From the NCBI RefSeq assembly GCF_009208735.1, contig NZ_WFLJ01000025.1, positions 1 through 64,000 of the forward strand: a DNA stretch of 64,000 bases. The letters run 5' to 3'. The position numbers and the translations under genes were made by a program. This DNA is from Janthinobacterium rivuli (GTDB lineage: Bacteria; Pseudomonadota; Gammaproteobacteria; Burkholderiales; Burkholderiaceae_D). This document shows, one piece after another, positions 1 through 7,862 of the stretch (the first letter of the stretch is position 1; every line of letters begins with the position of its first letter). The notes under the pieces were generated by a model. The model made no database searches. It was given only the letters and a program-made list of their open reading frames with translations, and was not told the origin of the DNA.

Positions 1-1173
1 GGCGGCCATGGCGGCCGGACGGTTACCCGTTGCGGCGGCGGGTGCGGCCGCCGGCACGCCGTCGGCGCCGCCTATGCCGGGCCGAAAGGCCAGCATGCGC
101 AGCAAGGTCATGGTGAAGCCCGCGTACTCATCGGGCGCCAGGCCCAGCTCGTTGCGGCCATGCACGGCGATCTGGTAAAACAGCTGCACTTCTTCCGCGT
201 CAAACGCGGCGGCCAGACGCACGATGTCCGCGTATTCCGGCAAATCCTGCGGCAAGGCGGCGGGCACGGTTTGCGCCAGCGCAATGCGGTGCAACAAGGT
301 GCCCAGGTCCTGCAGGGCGCCATTGTAGGACAGGCTGCGCGAGGCCATTTCGTCGGCCACGGCTAGCAGGTCGGCGCCATCCTGCTGCGCCAGCGCGTCG
401 AGCAGGCGCACCAGATACGACTGGTCGAGCGCGCCCAGCATGCCTTGCACGGCATCGAGGGTCACTTCGCCGGCCGCGTACGCGATGGCCTGGTCCGTCA
501 GCGACAGCGCGTCGCGCATGGAACCGTGGGCGCCCTGGGCCAGCAGGCGCAAGGCTGGCTGTTCGAAGGCGATGCCTTCCTGCCCCAGGATATTGTCCAG
601 GTGGCTGATGATGTGGCCGGGCGGCATCTGCTTGAGGTTGAACTGCAGGCAGCGCGACAGCACGGTCACGGGTATCTTTTGCGGGTCCGTCGTCGCCAGG
701 ATGAACTTGACGTGCTCGGGCGGCTCTTCCAGCGTCTTCAGCATGGAATTGAACGCGTGGTTCGTCAGCATGTGCACCTCATCGATCATATAGACCTTGA
801 AGCGCGCATTGCTGGGCGCGTAGACCGCCTGTTCCAGCAGCTGCGCCATTTCATCGACGCCGCGGTTCGAGGCCGCATCCATCTCGATATAGTCGACAAA
901 GCGTCCCGCGTCGATCGCCGTGCACGCTTCGCACACGCCGCAGGGCTGGGCCGTGATGCCGCCCGTGCCATCGGGGCCGATGCAATTGAGCGACTTGGCC
1001 AGGATGCGCGACAGGGTCGTCTTGCCGACGCCGCGCGTGCCCGTGAACAGATAGGCGTGGTGCAAGCGGCCGCTGTGCAAGGCATGCGTGAGCGCGCGCA
1101 CGACGTGCTCCTGGCCGACGAGCGTCTCGAAATTCTTGGGGCGGTATTTACGGGCGAGGACTTGATAGGACAT
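1..1173 (-). CDS. dnaX: DNA polymerase III subunit gamma/tau (5' part; C-terminus beyond the window)
   Basis: This is the ATPase of the polymerase III clamp loader, which loads the beta clamp and bridges the core polymerases. The reverse strand from 1173 encodes MSYQVLARKYRPKNFETLVG and runs open for 390 codons to the window edge, so the C-terminal tau region is missing. Visible features are the Walker A motif GTRGVGKT (residues 45-52), a zinc-binding module with Cys64, Cys78, Cys81 and Cys84, and the DEVH Walker B box (131-134). An Ala/Pro-rich stretch begins near the cut end, as expected for the linker after domain III. Whether a frameshift site yields a separate gamma form cannot be judged here. 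The SRP RNA gene lies just upstream in the same direction, a common bacterial arrangement. Confidence 0.96.
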   Translation of the reverse strand, partial: MSYQVLARKYRPKNFETLVGQEHVVRALTHALHSGRLHHAYLFTGTRGVGKTTLSRILAKSLNCIGPDGTGGITAQPCGVCEACTAIDAGRFVDYIEMDAASNRGVDEMAQLLEQAVYAPSNARFKVYMIDEVHMLTNHAFNSMLKTLEEPPEHVKFILATTDPQKIPVTVLSRCLQFNLKQMPPGHIISHLDNILGQEGIAFEQPALRLLAQGAHGSMRDALSLTDQAIAYAAGEVTLDAVQGMLGALDQSYLVRLLDALAQQDGADLLAVADEMASRSLSYNGALQDLGTLLHRIALAQTVPAALPQDLPEYADIVRLAAAFDAEEVQLFYQIAVHGRNELGLAPDEYAGFTMTLLRMLAFRPGIGGADGVPAAAPAAATGNRPAAMAA

Positions 1174-1344
1174 GCTGAGATTTTACCATGCGATTTTGCG
1201 GGTGATCCTGCGCGGCGGGCGCAAGCCTCATGGCCGGGCCACATTCAAATATGGCAAACGCGGCAAAGCAGCAATTGTATAACATGGAGAGTGGCATTCT
1301 GGAAAATCAGGCAAGCATGCGGACTGGCAAAACACAGCGCCGCA

Positions 1345-1376
1345 AAACAAAAAAGCCGCCAACGGCAGCTTTACTG
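1345..1376 (-). terminator. Intrinsic terminator of the SRP RNA gene
   Basis: On the minus strand GCTGCCGTTGGCGGC is followed by a run of T. The hairpin lies just past the 3' end of the 4.5S RNA and upstream of dnaX, separating the two transcripts. Confidence 0.7.
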
Positions 1377-1389
1377 TTTGTTTCCCGAA

Positions 1390-1490
1390 GGAGGCGAGCC
1401 TGATCTGCGGCACTCATGGTTAATAGCCGTGGCTGCTTCGTTCCCGACCTGACCAGGTTAGCCATGCCACGATGCGCAGGGGCCCGCCGG
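1390..1490 (-). ncRNA. ffs: 4.5S signal recognition particle RNA (bacterial small SRP RNA)
   Basis: This is the RNA core of the SRP, binding Ffh and targeting nascent inner-membrane proteins. The minus strand carries the conserved domain IV signature: CCTGGTCAGGTCGGGAACG followed directly by AAGCAGCC. The outer arms GGCGGGCCCCTG (near 1490) and CAGGCTCGCC (near 1393) are complementary, closing the usual long hairpin of about 100 nt. A TATAAT -10 box sits at 1496-1501 just upstream and a terminator hairpin follows. End points are inferred from pairing and the promoter, so they may be off by a few bases. Confidence 0.9.
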
Positions 1491-1495
1491 GGACA

Positions 1496-1501
1496 ATTAT
1501 A
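1496..1501 (-). promoter_or_regulatory. -10 box of the ffs promoter
   Basis: A perfect TATAAT on the minus strand lies about 7 nt upstream of the predicted SRP RNA 5' end. No good -35 hexamer was seen at the usual distance (TTCCCC is the nearest). Confidence 0.55.
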
Positions 1502-1539
1502 ACCGACCTGCGCAAGATTGGGGAAGCAAGCTGAAATCC

Positions 1540-1603
1540 GGGGTCAAACCCCCGGTCAAGTTGGCAATGACCTTTGCGTCAGCGGTGTTGAGGGTCTGAC
1601 CCC
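1540..1603. repeat. Short element bounded by GGGGTC-type inverted ends (copy 1)
   Basis: GGGGTCAAACCC at 1540-1551 and GGGTCTGACCCC at 1592-1603 bracket about 40 bp between ubiD and the ffs promoter. A second element with related ends is at 58127-58193. Ends of this type are known around scattered short intergenic repeats in proteobacteria; the family assignment is inferred. Confidence 0.55.
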
Positions 1604-1610
1604 AGCTGCC

Positions 1611-3095
1611 CTACAAACCCAGCTCTTGCCAGATGCCATCCACCCTGGCCTTCACTTCCGGCGTCATGGCGATCGTCGTGCCCCACTCGCGCGTCGTTTC
1701 GCCCGGCCATTTATTCGTCGCATCGATACCCATCTTGCTGCCCAGGCCGCTGACCGGCGAGGCGAAGTCCAGGTAATCGATGGGCGTGTTGTCGACCAGC
1801 GTGGTGTCGCGGATCGGGTCGACCCGCGTCGTGATGGCCCAGATGACCTCTTTCCAGTCGCGGATATTGACGTCTTCGTCGACCACGACGATGAACTTGG
1901 TATACATGAACTGGCGCAGGAAGCTCCACACGCCGAACATCACGCGCTTGGCGTGGCCCGCGTACTGCTTCTTGATCTGCACCACGGCCATGCGGTAGCT
2001 GCAGCCTTCGGGCGGCAGATAGAAGTCCGTGATTTCGCTGAACTGCTTTTGCAGCAGCGGCACGAACACCTCATTCAGGGCCAGGCCCAGCACGGCCGGT
2101 TCGTCCGGCGGTTTGCCGGTATACGTGGAGTGGTAGATCGGGTCGCGGCGCATGGTGATGCGGTCGATCGTAAACACGGGGAAACTGTCCTGCTCATTAT
2201 AGTAGCCCGTGTGGTCGCCATATGGCCCTTCCAGCGCGTGCTCGTAGCCGCTCGGATGGTTTTCGTCCGGGTAGATATGGCCTTCGAGCACGATCTCGGC
2301 CGACGCGGGCACGCGCAGCTCGCTGCCGATGGCTTTCACCAGCTCCGTGCGGCTGCCGCGCAGCAAGCCGGCGAACTGGTATTCGGACAGGCTGTCCGGC
2401 ACCGGCGTGACGGCCCCTAATATAGTAGCGGGATCGGCGCCCAGCGCGACGGCGATCGGATACGGCTTGCCCTTGCTCTGGATCGCGTGTTCGCGGAAGT
2501 CCAGCGCCCCGCCCCGGTGCGCCAGCCAGCGCATGATGACTTTATTGCGTCCCAGTACCTGCTGGCGGTAGATGCCCAGGTTTTGCCGCTTCTTGTTCGG
2601 GCCCTTGGTGATCACCAGGCCCCAGGTGATCAGGGGAGCGACGTCGCCTGGCCAGCAATGCTGGATCGGCAGGCGCGCCAGGTCGACGTCGTTACCCTCC
2701 CAGACGATTTCCTGGCACTTCGCGCCGCGCAATTCCTTCGGCGACATGTCCCACACGGATTTCACCAGGGAACCGAGTCCCAGCAAGTCCTTGAAATCCT
2801 TCGGCGGCTCCGGCTCCTTCAGGCGCGCCAGCACATGGCCGATCTTGCGCAACTCGCTGACGTCTTCCGCGCCCATGCCCAGCGCCACGCGGCGCGTGGT
2901 GCCGAACAGATTGCCCAGCACCGGCATGTCGTATCCCGTCGGGTTGTTGAACAACAAGGCCGGTCCGCCTGCGCGCAAGGTGCGGTCGCACACTTCCGTC
3001 ATCTCCAAAATCGGTGAAATGGGGGTCGAAATGGGCTTAAGTTCACCCATTTGTTGCAGTTGAGAAATAAAATCTCGCAAATCTGAATATTTCAT
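1611..3095 (-). CDS. ubiD: 3-octaprenyl-4-hydroxybenzoate carboxy-lyase UbiD
   Basis: This prenylated-FMN-dependent decarboxylase removes the carboxyl group of 3-polyprenyl-4-hydroxybenzoate in ubiquinone synthesis. The 494-residue product matches the usual length of about 490-500 residues. It opens with [19 protein letters not shown], typical of UbiD, and retains the family core with [19 protein letters not shown] and the [18 protein letters not shown] segment. It also needs the UbiX flavin prenyltransferase, which is not in the window. The gene reads alone on the minus strand, and the AT-rich region upstream (3096-3228) probably holds its promoter. Confidence 0.95.
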   Translation of the reverse strand: MKYSDLRDFISQLQQMGELKPISTPISPILEMTEVCDRTLRAGGPALLFNNPTGYDMPVLGNLFGTTRRVALGMGAEDVSELRKIGHVLARLKEPEPPKDFKDLLGLGSLVKSVWDMSPKELRGAKCQEIVWEGNDVDLARLPIQHCWPGDVAPLITWGLVITKGPNKKRQNLGIYRQQVLGRNKVIMRWLAHRGGALDFREHAIQSKGKPYPIAVALGADPATILGAVTPVPDSLSEYQFAGLLRGSRTELVKAIGSELRVPASAEIVLEGHIYPDENHPSGYEHALEGPYGDHTGYYNEQDSFPVFTIDRITMRRDPIYHSTYTGKPPDEPAVLGLALNEVFVPLLQKQFSEITDFYLPPEGCSYRMAVVQIKKQYAGHAKRVMFGVWSFLRQFMYTKFIVVVDEDVNIRDWKEVIWAITTRVDPIRDTTLVDNTPIDYLDFASPVSGLGSKMGIDATNKWPGETTREWGTTIAMTPEVKARVDGIWQELGL

Positions 3096-3574
3096 GTGTT
3101 TTTAATTTTTTTTGACGTCGGACGCCGTTGCTGAAGGATCTATGCCAAGTAATTGATTTTATTGGCTTTTGGCACAATGCAAGTCAAAAAGTAAGACATA
3201 AAAGTAATAAAGAAACGATTCGTTAGTATTGACTTGATATAAAACGGCTTCTACAATTCGCCCAACTTGAAAGAGCACGCCGGCCCAGAGCTTGATTTTA
3301 GCGTTTCTCTTTCATTCACGGAGTCGGGGCTCCACATGACATTTTAAGGAGTGTTTTCAAAAGGCGTCTGCCTTACCCCCGGTAAAAGTTGTATTGCGAC
3401 TGATCCAATACCAAAAACGGGACCGATCAGCTCAAGCAAGCAATGACGGCGTTTCTCGCACGCATCCATACGCGGCGGAAACGATGATATTTCTGATGCA
3501 CGGCATTGGCAGTACCCACAACACCGCGAGACCGCGGAGGGGCTGTCTGTTGACGCGACATTTCGGGGAACTCT
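3096..3574. other. 479-bp intergenic region: divergent promoters and a long leader
   Basis: The first 130 bp are AT-rich and lie between the divergent ubiD and transglycosylase genes. A sigma70-type promoter faces right at 3229-3257, leaving a leader of roughly 310 nt before the transglycosylase start. The leader has no convincing coding region and no riboswitch class that I recognise. Confidence 0.6.
3229..3257 (+). promoter_or_regulatory. Sigma70 promoter of the lytic transglycosylase gene
   Basis: TTGACT (3229-3234), a 17-bp spacer and TACAAT (3252-3257). The predicted start is near 3264, about 310 nt before the coding sequence. Confidence 0.7.
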
Positions 3575-4492
3575 ATGACTCATCGTAGCACTGAAGCAGC
3601 CTTGCCTGCTTCGACCGTGGCTGGACAGCCAGCGTTGGCGCGTTTGCGCGCCCGCGCACAAGCCATTTCGGCACGTGGCGTATTGACCACAGCGCAACAC
3701 ACACTGACAGTCTTCGGCATTTCCGCCCTGGCACTGATCGCCCTGCTGATGTTCCGCCCGGACCTGGGCAAGCAACTGACGCACAGCCTGTTCCCGCTGC
3801 CGATGGCAGAAGCGCAAGCCGTCGAAGCGCCGGCCCTGTCGGCACTGATGGAAGCGCCCGCATCCGTGCAAACGGCCGCCGCCAGCGAAACGCCTTTGAC
3901 CAAGGAAGAAAAAGCCTTGCTGGGCACGCAAAAGCAGCAGCAATGGGTCACCAACTGGCTCTCCAAGCGCTACCGCGTGGCCAACGACGCGACCAATATG
4001 CTCGTTTCGACGGCTTACCTGACGGCCCGCGAAATCAAGCTGGATCCGCTGCTGATCCTGGCCGTGATGGCCATCGAATCGGGCTTGAACCCGTTCGCGG
4101 AAAGCCCGGTCGGCGCGCAAGGCTTGATGCAAGTCATGTCGAAAGTGCACCATGAGCGCTTCCAGGAAATGGGCGGCGTGCAAGCGGCGCTGAACCCGGT
4201 CGCCAACATCCGCGTCGGCTCCCTGATCCTGAAAGACTACGTCACGCGTGGCGGTTCCGTCGAAGCGGGCTTGAAAACCTACGTGGGCGCCGCCAACTTC
4301 GCCACCGACTCGGGCTACGGCTCGCGCGTGCTGGCCGAGTACCGCCGCCTCAAGCAAGTGTCCGCCGGCCAGCGCGTGCCGACCACGACGCCGGTGATGG
4401 CATCGAACACGCCAGCGCCAGTCAAGGCGCCTGCGCCGGAAAGCGGCATCACCATCAAAGTGCTGCCACACAACGAGATCGCCGGCCTGTAG
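3575..4492 (+). CDS. Membrane-anchored lytic transglycosylase (SLT domain)
   Basis: It probably cleaves the MurNAc-GlcNAc bond of peptidoglycan to form 1,6-anhydro-muropeptides. The 305-residue protein has a polar N-terminus, one membrane segment at about residues 43-60 (TVFGISALALIALLMF), an Ala-rich linker, and a C-terminal SLT domain from about 125. The catalytic glutamate is in AIESGLNPF (Glu168), followed by GAQGLMQVM. The YVGAANFATDSGYGSRVLAEY stretch near the C-terminal end of the domain fits the SLT fold. It is therefore anchored in the inner membrane facing the periplasm. It is convergent with nusB, with a bidirectional terminator between. Confidence 0.85.
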   Translation: MTHRSTEAALPASTVAGQPALARLRARAQAISARGVLTTAQHTLTVFGISALALIALLMFRPDLGKQLTHSLFPLPMAEAQAVEAPALSALMEAPASVQTAAASETPLTKEEKALLGTQKQQQWVTNWLSKRYRVANDATNMLVSTAYLTAREIKLDPLLILAVMAIESGLNPFAESPVGAQGLMQVMSKVHHERFQEMGGVQAALNPVANIRVGSLILKDYVTRGGSVEAGLKTYVGAANFATDSGYGSRVLAEYRRLKQVSAGQRVPTTTPVMASNTPAPVKAPAPESGITIKVLPHNEIAGL

Positions 4493-4499
4493 CAACGCG

Positions 4500-4609
4500 C
4501 TCTTCAAACCTACTGCGCAGCCCGCTCTCGGGTCGGCGTTACTCGCTGTACTCCAGTACAGCTGCGTTACTCAACCCGATATCGGGCTTGCTCGCTACGG
4601 TTTGAAGAG
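4500..4609. repeat. 110-bp palindromic intergenic element, copy A
   Basis: Its ends are perfect 11-bp inverted repeats, CTCTTCAAACC (4500-4510) and GGTTTGAAGAG (4599-4609). Inside are complementary arms with CCCG/CGGG blocks and a central hairpin CTGTAC/GTACAG, so the whole element can fold into one long hairpin. Read on the minus strand it aligns end to end with the element at 26823-26922, sharing AACCGTAGCGAGC, GGTTGAG, the CTGTAC/GTACAG centre and GCGCAGTAGGTTT. Confidence 0.8.
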
Positions 4610-4641
4610 GCGCCGATGCGTTAATGCACATCACTCCGACA

Positions 4642-4677
4642 GCAAAAAGGGCAGACTTTTCAGTCTGCCCTTTTTGC
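4642..4677. terminator. Bidirectional intrinsic terminator between the transglycosylase and nusB genes
   Basis: Arms AAAAAGGGCAGAC and GTCTGCCCTTTTT flank a six-base loop. A/T tracts on both sides let it serve both convergent transcripts. Confidence 0.85.
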
Positions 4678-4714
4678 ATCCATTGCGGCCTTCGCCGCAG
4701 GATAACCTGCTATC

Positions 4715-5185
4715 TTACTTGCGCTTGTTGGCGCCCACTTCTTCCTCGCGGAATTTCACTGCCAGCTTGTCAAGCACGCCGTTCACATACTTGTGGCCGT
4801 CGATACCGCCAAACGACTTGGCCAGCTCGACCGCTTCGTTGATGACGACGCGGTACGGAATTTCCATGTTGTTCTTCAGCTCGAAAGCGCCGATCAGCAG
4901 GATGCCGTGTTCGATCGGCGACAGTTCCGCGATGTTGCGGTCGATCAAGGGTGCCATGCTGTCGCGCAGCGCCAGCGAATCCTTGATGGTGCCGTACAGC
5001 AGCACCGTGAAATGATCGCCATCGGCCTTGTCGAAACCATGCGCGGCGCGAATATTGTTCACGACGGTGGTCGCGTCTTCATTGTTCAGCAGCCACTGGT
5101 ACAAGCCCTGCAGCGCAAACTCGCGCGCGCGGTGACGCGGCGTGCGGTTTTTGCTGGGATTGGCGAGCAAATTTTTCTCAGTCAT
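4715..5185 (-). CDS. nusB: Transcription antitermination protein NusB
   Basis: NusB binds boxA RNA with NusE (ribosomal protein S10) during antitermination of rRNA operons. The 156-residue product contains the family pattern RHRAREFALQGLYQWLL (about residues 18-34), IDRNIAELSPIEHGILLIGAFEL, and the C-terminal VINEAVELAKSFGGIDGHKYVNGVLDKLA. Basic residues in the N-terminal helix suit RNA binding. It is last in the ribB-ribH-nusB run, separated from ribH by about 190 bp holding a palindromic element, and a strong terminator follows. The order ribH-nusB is widespread in proteobacteria. Confidence 0.96.
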   Translation of the reverse strand: MTEKNLLANPSKNRTPRHRAREFALQGLYQWLLNNEDATTVVNNIRAAHGFDKADGDHFTVLLYGTIKDSLALRDSMAPLIDRNIAELSPIEHGILLIGAFELKNNMEIPYRVVINEAVELAKSFGGIDGHKYVNGVLDKLAVKFREEEVGANKRK

Positions 5186-5267
5186 GATTGTTACCTGTTC
5201 TTAAGTACGTGTTCACCACAAATTCCGGCGAGGCAGCACGGCGCGCTTTTCAACGCGCCGCAGCCAA

Positions 5268-5376
5268 CCGCGTGTCAGAACGTTCGAGAAAATGCTCAGA
5301 GCAAGGCGCGAGCCCGAATGTACGGCGAGGGCTTGCAACGCAGCTATGGGCGTTTTATCGGACGTTCACTACACGG
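5268..5376. repeat. Palindromic element between ribH and nusB
   Basis: Imperfect outer arms, CCGCGTGTCAGAACGTTCGA (5268-5287) and TCGGACGTTCACTACACGG (5358-5376), enclose an inner hairpin GCGCGAGCCC/GGGCTTGC around GTAC. It abuts the ribH stop codon. A further hairpin GGCGCG/CGCGCC lies just beyond at about 5240-5260. It differs in sequence from the 4500-4609 element. Confidence 0.55.
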
Positions 5377-5862
5377 CTAGTCCTCCTCGGATTCCTGCAA
5401 CTCTTCCAGCGCTTGCGCCAGATTAGCCATTTCCACTGCCACGCGTGCCGCTTCGGCTCCCTTGACCAGCATGCGCACTTCCGCCTGCTCGTCGTTTTCG
5501 GTCGTCAACACTGCGTTGGCGATCGGGATGCCGTAATCGAGACCGACGCGCGTGATGCCTGCGCCCGATTCGTTCGATACCAGCTCGAAGTGGTAGGTTT
5601 CGCCGCGAATCACGGCGCCCAGTGCGATCAGGGCGTCGAATTGCTCGGTTTCCGCCATTTTTTGCAGAATCAGTGGGATTTCCAGGGCGCCCGGCACGGT
5701 CACGTGCAGGATATCTTCATCGGCCACGCCCAGCTTGCTCAACTCTTCCAGGCATGCCGACAGCAAGCCACCACCGACGATTTCATTGAATCGTGCCTGG
5801 ACGATACCGACGCGCAAACCTTCGCCGGCAAAATTGGTTTCATACGTTCCTACGCTCATCAT
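5377..5862 (-). CDS. ribH: 6,7-dimethyl-8-ribityllumazine synthase
   Basis: It condenses 5-amino-6-ribitylamino-uracil with 3,4-dihydroxy-2-butanone 4-phosphate to form lumazine, the penultimate step to riboflavin. The 161-residue length is normal. Visible landmarks are [17 protein letters not shown], the [16 protein letters not shown] segment and [19 protein letters not shown], which carries the catalytic histidine region. Two ATGs are adjacent (5862 and 5859); an AGAGG ribosome site leaves 6 nt before the second, so the shorter form starting MSVG is likely favoured. It follows the ribB gene by about 95 bp and is probably cotranscribed. Confidence 0.96.
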   Translation of the reverse strand: MMSVGTYETNFAGEGLRVGIVQARFNEIVGGGLLSACLEELSKLGVADEDILHVTVPGALEIPLILQKMAETEQFDALIALGAVIRGETYHFELVSNESGAGITRVGLDYGIPIANAVLTTENDEQAEVRMLVKGAEAARVAVEMANLAQALEELQESEED

Positions 5863-5957
5863 ATGCCTCTTTAATCTGGTGGTTCAGGGCGACACACACA
5901 TGCCGCCATCGTTTACTCTCACATCGACGTCTGACAAAATCGCGACGCGCAGTCGAT

Positions 5958-7079
5958 TTAGTCAGGCGTCTGGCCTGGATGGCACTGAAAACCCGTTACT
6001 TCCAGGTCGAAACCGGCCATCGACGGCATCTTGCGGGGACTGGCCAGCAATTGCATCTTGCTCACGCCCAGGTCGCGCAGGATTTGCGCACCGATGCCAT
6101 AGCTGCGCAAGTCCATGCTGGCGGCGCGGCCTTTCGGCTTGGCTTGCGGCGTGTCCAGTGCGGCGAACTGGGCAAACAGCTCGCTCGACGTCTCGCCACA
6201 GTTCAGCAAGACCATCACGCCCCGCTCGGACTGCTTGATGGCGGCCATCGAGGCGGCCACCGTCCACGAGTGGGTGGTCGCTTCGCTTTCCAGCACGTCC
6301 AGCAGGGAAACGGGCTGGTGCACGCGCACCAGCGCTTCCAGGCCGGGCGCCAGGTCGCCATGCACGAGGGCAAGGTGGGCCGACGCGCTCGGTTTGTCGC
6401 GGAACGCGATCAGGCGGAATTCGCCGTGCGCCGTGTGCAAGGTGCGCTCGGCAACGCGCTCAACCAGGGACTCCGTCTGGCTGCGGTAATGAATCAGGTC
6501 GGCAATCGTGCCGATTTTCAAGCCATGCTGCTCGGCGAACACCAGCAAGTCCGGCAGGCGCGCCATGGTGCCGTCGTCCTTCATGATTTCGCAAATCACG
6601 GACGCGGGCGTCAAGCCGGCCATGGCCGTCAGGTCGCAACCGGCTTCCGTATGGCCTGCGCGCATCAGCACGCCGCCTTTTTGCGCTTTCAGCGGGAAGA
6701 TATGGCCAGGCTGGACGATGTCGCTGGGCTGCGTGCCCTTGGCCACGGCCACCTGGATGGTCTTGGCTCGGTCGGCGGCGGAAATGCCCGTCGTCACGCC
6801 TTCGGCCGCTTCGATGGACACGGTAAAGTTGGTGCCGTAGGCCGTGCCGTTGCGCGAGGTCATCATCGACAGGTTCAGCTCGTCGCAACGCTCTTCCGTC
6901 AGGGTCAGGCAGACCAGGCCACGCGCATGCGTGATCATGAAATTGATGGCTTCAGGCGTCACGAAATCGGCGGCAAGCACCAGATCGCCTTCATTTTCCC
7001 GGTCTTCTTCATCGACCAGTATCACCATGCGGCCGGCGCGCAATTCAGCGACGATCTCTTCGGTGCTGGATATAGACAT
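5958..7079 (-). CDS. ribB: 3,4-dihydroxy-2-butanone 4-phosphate synthase with a degenerate GTP cyclohydrolase II-like domain (RibBX type)
   Basis: The N-terminal ~200 residues form a complete RibB domain, making the four-carbon riboflavin precursor from ribulose 5-phosphate. Motifs seen are [12 protein letters not shown] (acidic metal site), THARGLVCL and [11 protein letters not shown]. The C-terminal ~170 residues resemble RibA but lack its zinc ligands: where RibA has an ECxxG...CDCG block this protein has [14 protein letters not shown]. The RQEGRNIGL-type active-site motif is also absent, while [13 protein letters not shown] remains. It is thus probably monofunctional, with a separate ribA elsewhere. 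Its leader has an inverted repeat at 7100-7128. Confidence 0.9.
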   Translation of the reverse strand: MSISSTEEIVAELRAGRMVILVDEEDRENEGDLVLAADFVTPEAINFMITHARGLVCLTLTEERCDELNLSMMTSRNGTAYGTNFTVSIEAAEGVTTGISAADRAKTIQVAVAKGTQPSDIVQPGHIFPLKAQKGGVLMRAGHTEAGCDLTAMAGLTPASVICEIMKDDGTMARLPDLLVFAEQHGLKIGTIADLIHYRSQTESLVERVAERTLHTAHGEFRLIAFRDKPSASAHLALVHGDLAPGLEALVRVHQPVSLLDVLESEATTHSWTVAASMAAIKQSERGVMVLLNCGETSSELFAQFAALDTPQAKPKGRAASMDLRSYGIGAQILRDLGVSKMQLLASPRKMPSMAGFDLEVTGFQCHPGQTPD

Positions 7080-7436
7080 TGTTCATCCTCATAGGACGCC
7101 TGGCAAAACCTGCTGCGCGTCGGTTTTGCCGGGCGTTGTTAGTGAAACTAAAAACTGAAACTGAAACTGAAACATCGCGCGCGAATATTCCGCGAATTTC
7201 CGGGAATTTTCTTATAACCTGCTATTTTAAAGGATTTAGCGCTTGCAGACCTGAAATAAGACAGGTTGGCGGCACGGATGCCGCAGTCTGCCCCGGAACA
7301 CGACGCTTCCCTGATCCAGCGCAGGCGGCGGCGCCAAAACGCGCGCCGCCGGTCTTGCAAAGAGCATAAGATCAGCCAGTCACCGCCACGGCGCTGACAC
7401 CCCACTCGCGGCGACACCCCACACAGGAGCGGCAAT
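7080..7436. other. 357-bp intergenic region between divergent ribB and osmC
   Basis: It contains a hairpin GGCAAAACC/GGTTTTGCC at about 7100-7128 in the ribB leader and a short tandem repeat of CTGAAA units (about 7153-7173). The middle is AT-rich and probably holds the divergent promoters. No FMN riboswitch signature was found on either strand. Confidence 0.6.
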
Positions 7437-7862
7437 ATGAAAACCAACGGATCGGCCATCTGGTCAGGCGGCATCAAGGACGGCAAGGGCGCCATCAGCA
7501 CGCGCAGCGGCGCCTTGCAGGAATATCCCTACGGCTTTGCCAGCCGCTTCGAAGGCAAACCGGGCACCAATCCCGAGGAATTGATCGGCGCCGCCCACGC
7601 GGGCTGCTTCACCATGGCCCTGTCGCTGATCCTCGGCGAAGCGGGGCTGACGGCGGAAAAGATGGAAACGACGGCCGAAGTAACCCTCGACAAGGTCGAC
7701 GACGGCTTTGCCATCACGGCCGTCCATTTGGTCCTGAAAGCGAAGATACCGGGCGCCGACCAGGCGACATTCGAAGCACTGACGGCCAAGGCCAAGGCCG
7801 GCTGCCCCGTATCGAAGCTGCTGAAAGCCAATATCACCCTGGACGCCACCCTGCTGGCCTAG
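7437..7862 (+). CDS. osmC: OsmC-family hydroperoxide reductase
   Basis: It reduces organic hydroperoxides with a pair of reactive cysteines and is usually induced by osmotic or oxidative stress. The 141-residue protein has the two family cysteines at Cys57 (AAHAGCFTMALS) and Cys123 (AKAGCPVSKLL). It also has the N-terminal TSGALQEYPYGFASRF-like strand pattern around residues 22-38. It lies alone on the plus strand inside a minus-strand riboflavin region. Its stop codon overlaps the last four bases of the convergent hypothetical gene at 7859-9058. A GGAG ribosome site precedes the start. Confidence 0.92.
   Translation: MKTNGSAIWSGGIKDGKGAISTRSGALQEYPYGFASRFEGKPGTNPEELIGAAHAGCFTMALSLILGEAGLTAEKMETTAEVTLDKVDDGFAITAVHLVLKAKIPGADQATFEALTAKAKAGCPVSKLLKANITLDATLLA

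Noticed and set aside
3264-3588. Short coding sequence (3394-3588) in the transglycosylase leader
   Set aside because: No ribosome site, runs into the real gene and has no recognisable protein character.
7080-7436. FMN riboswitch upstream of ribB
   Set aside because: None of the conserved aptamer blocks was found on either strand; GGGGCAG near 7290 is not followed by the expected sequence.
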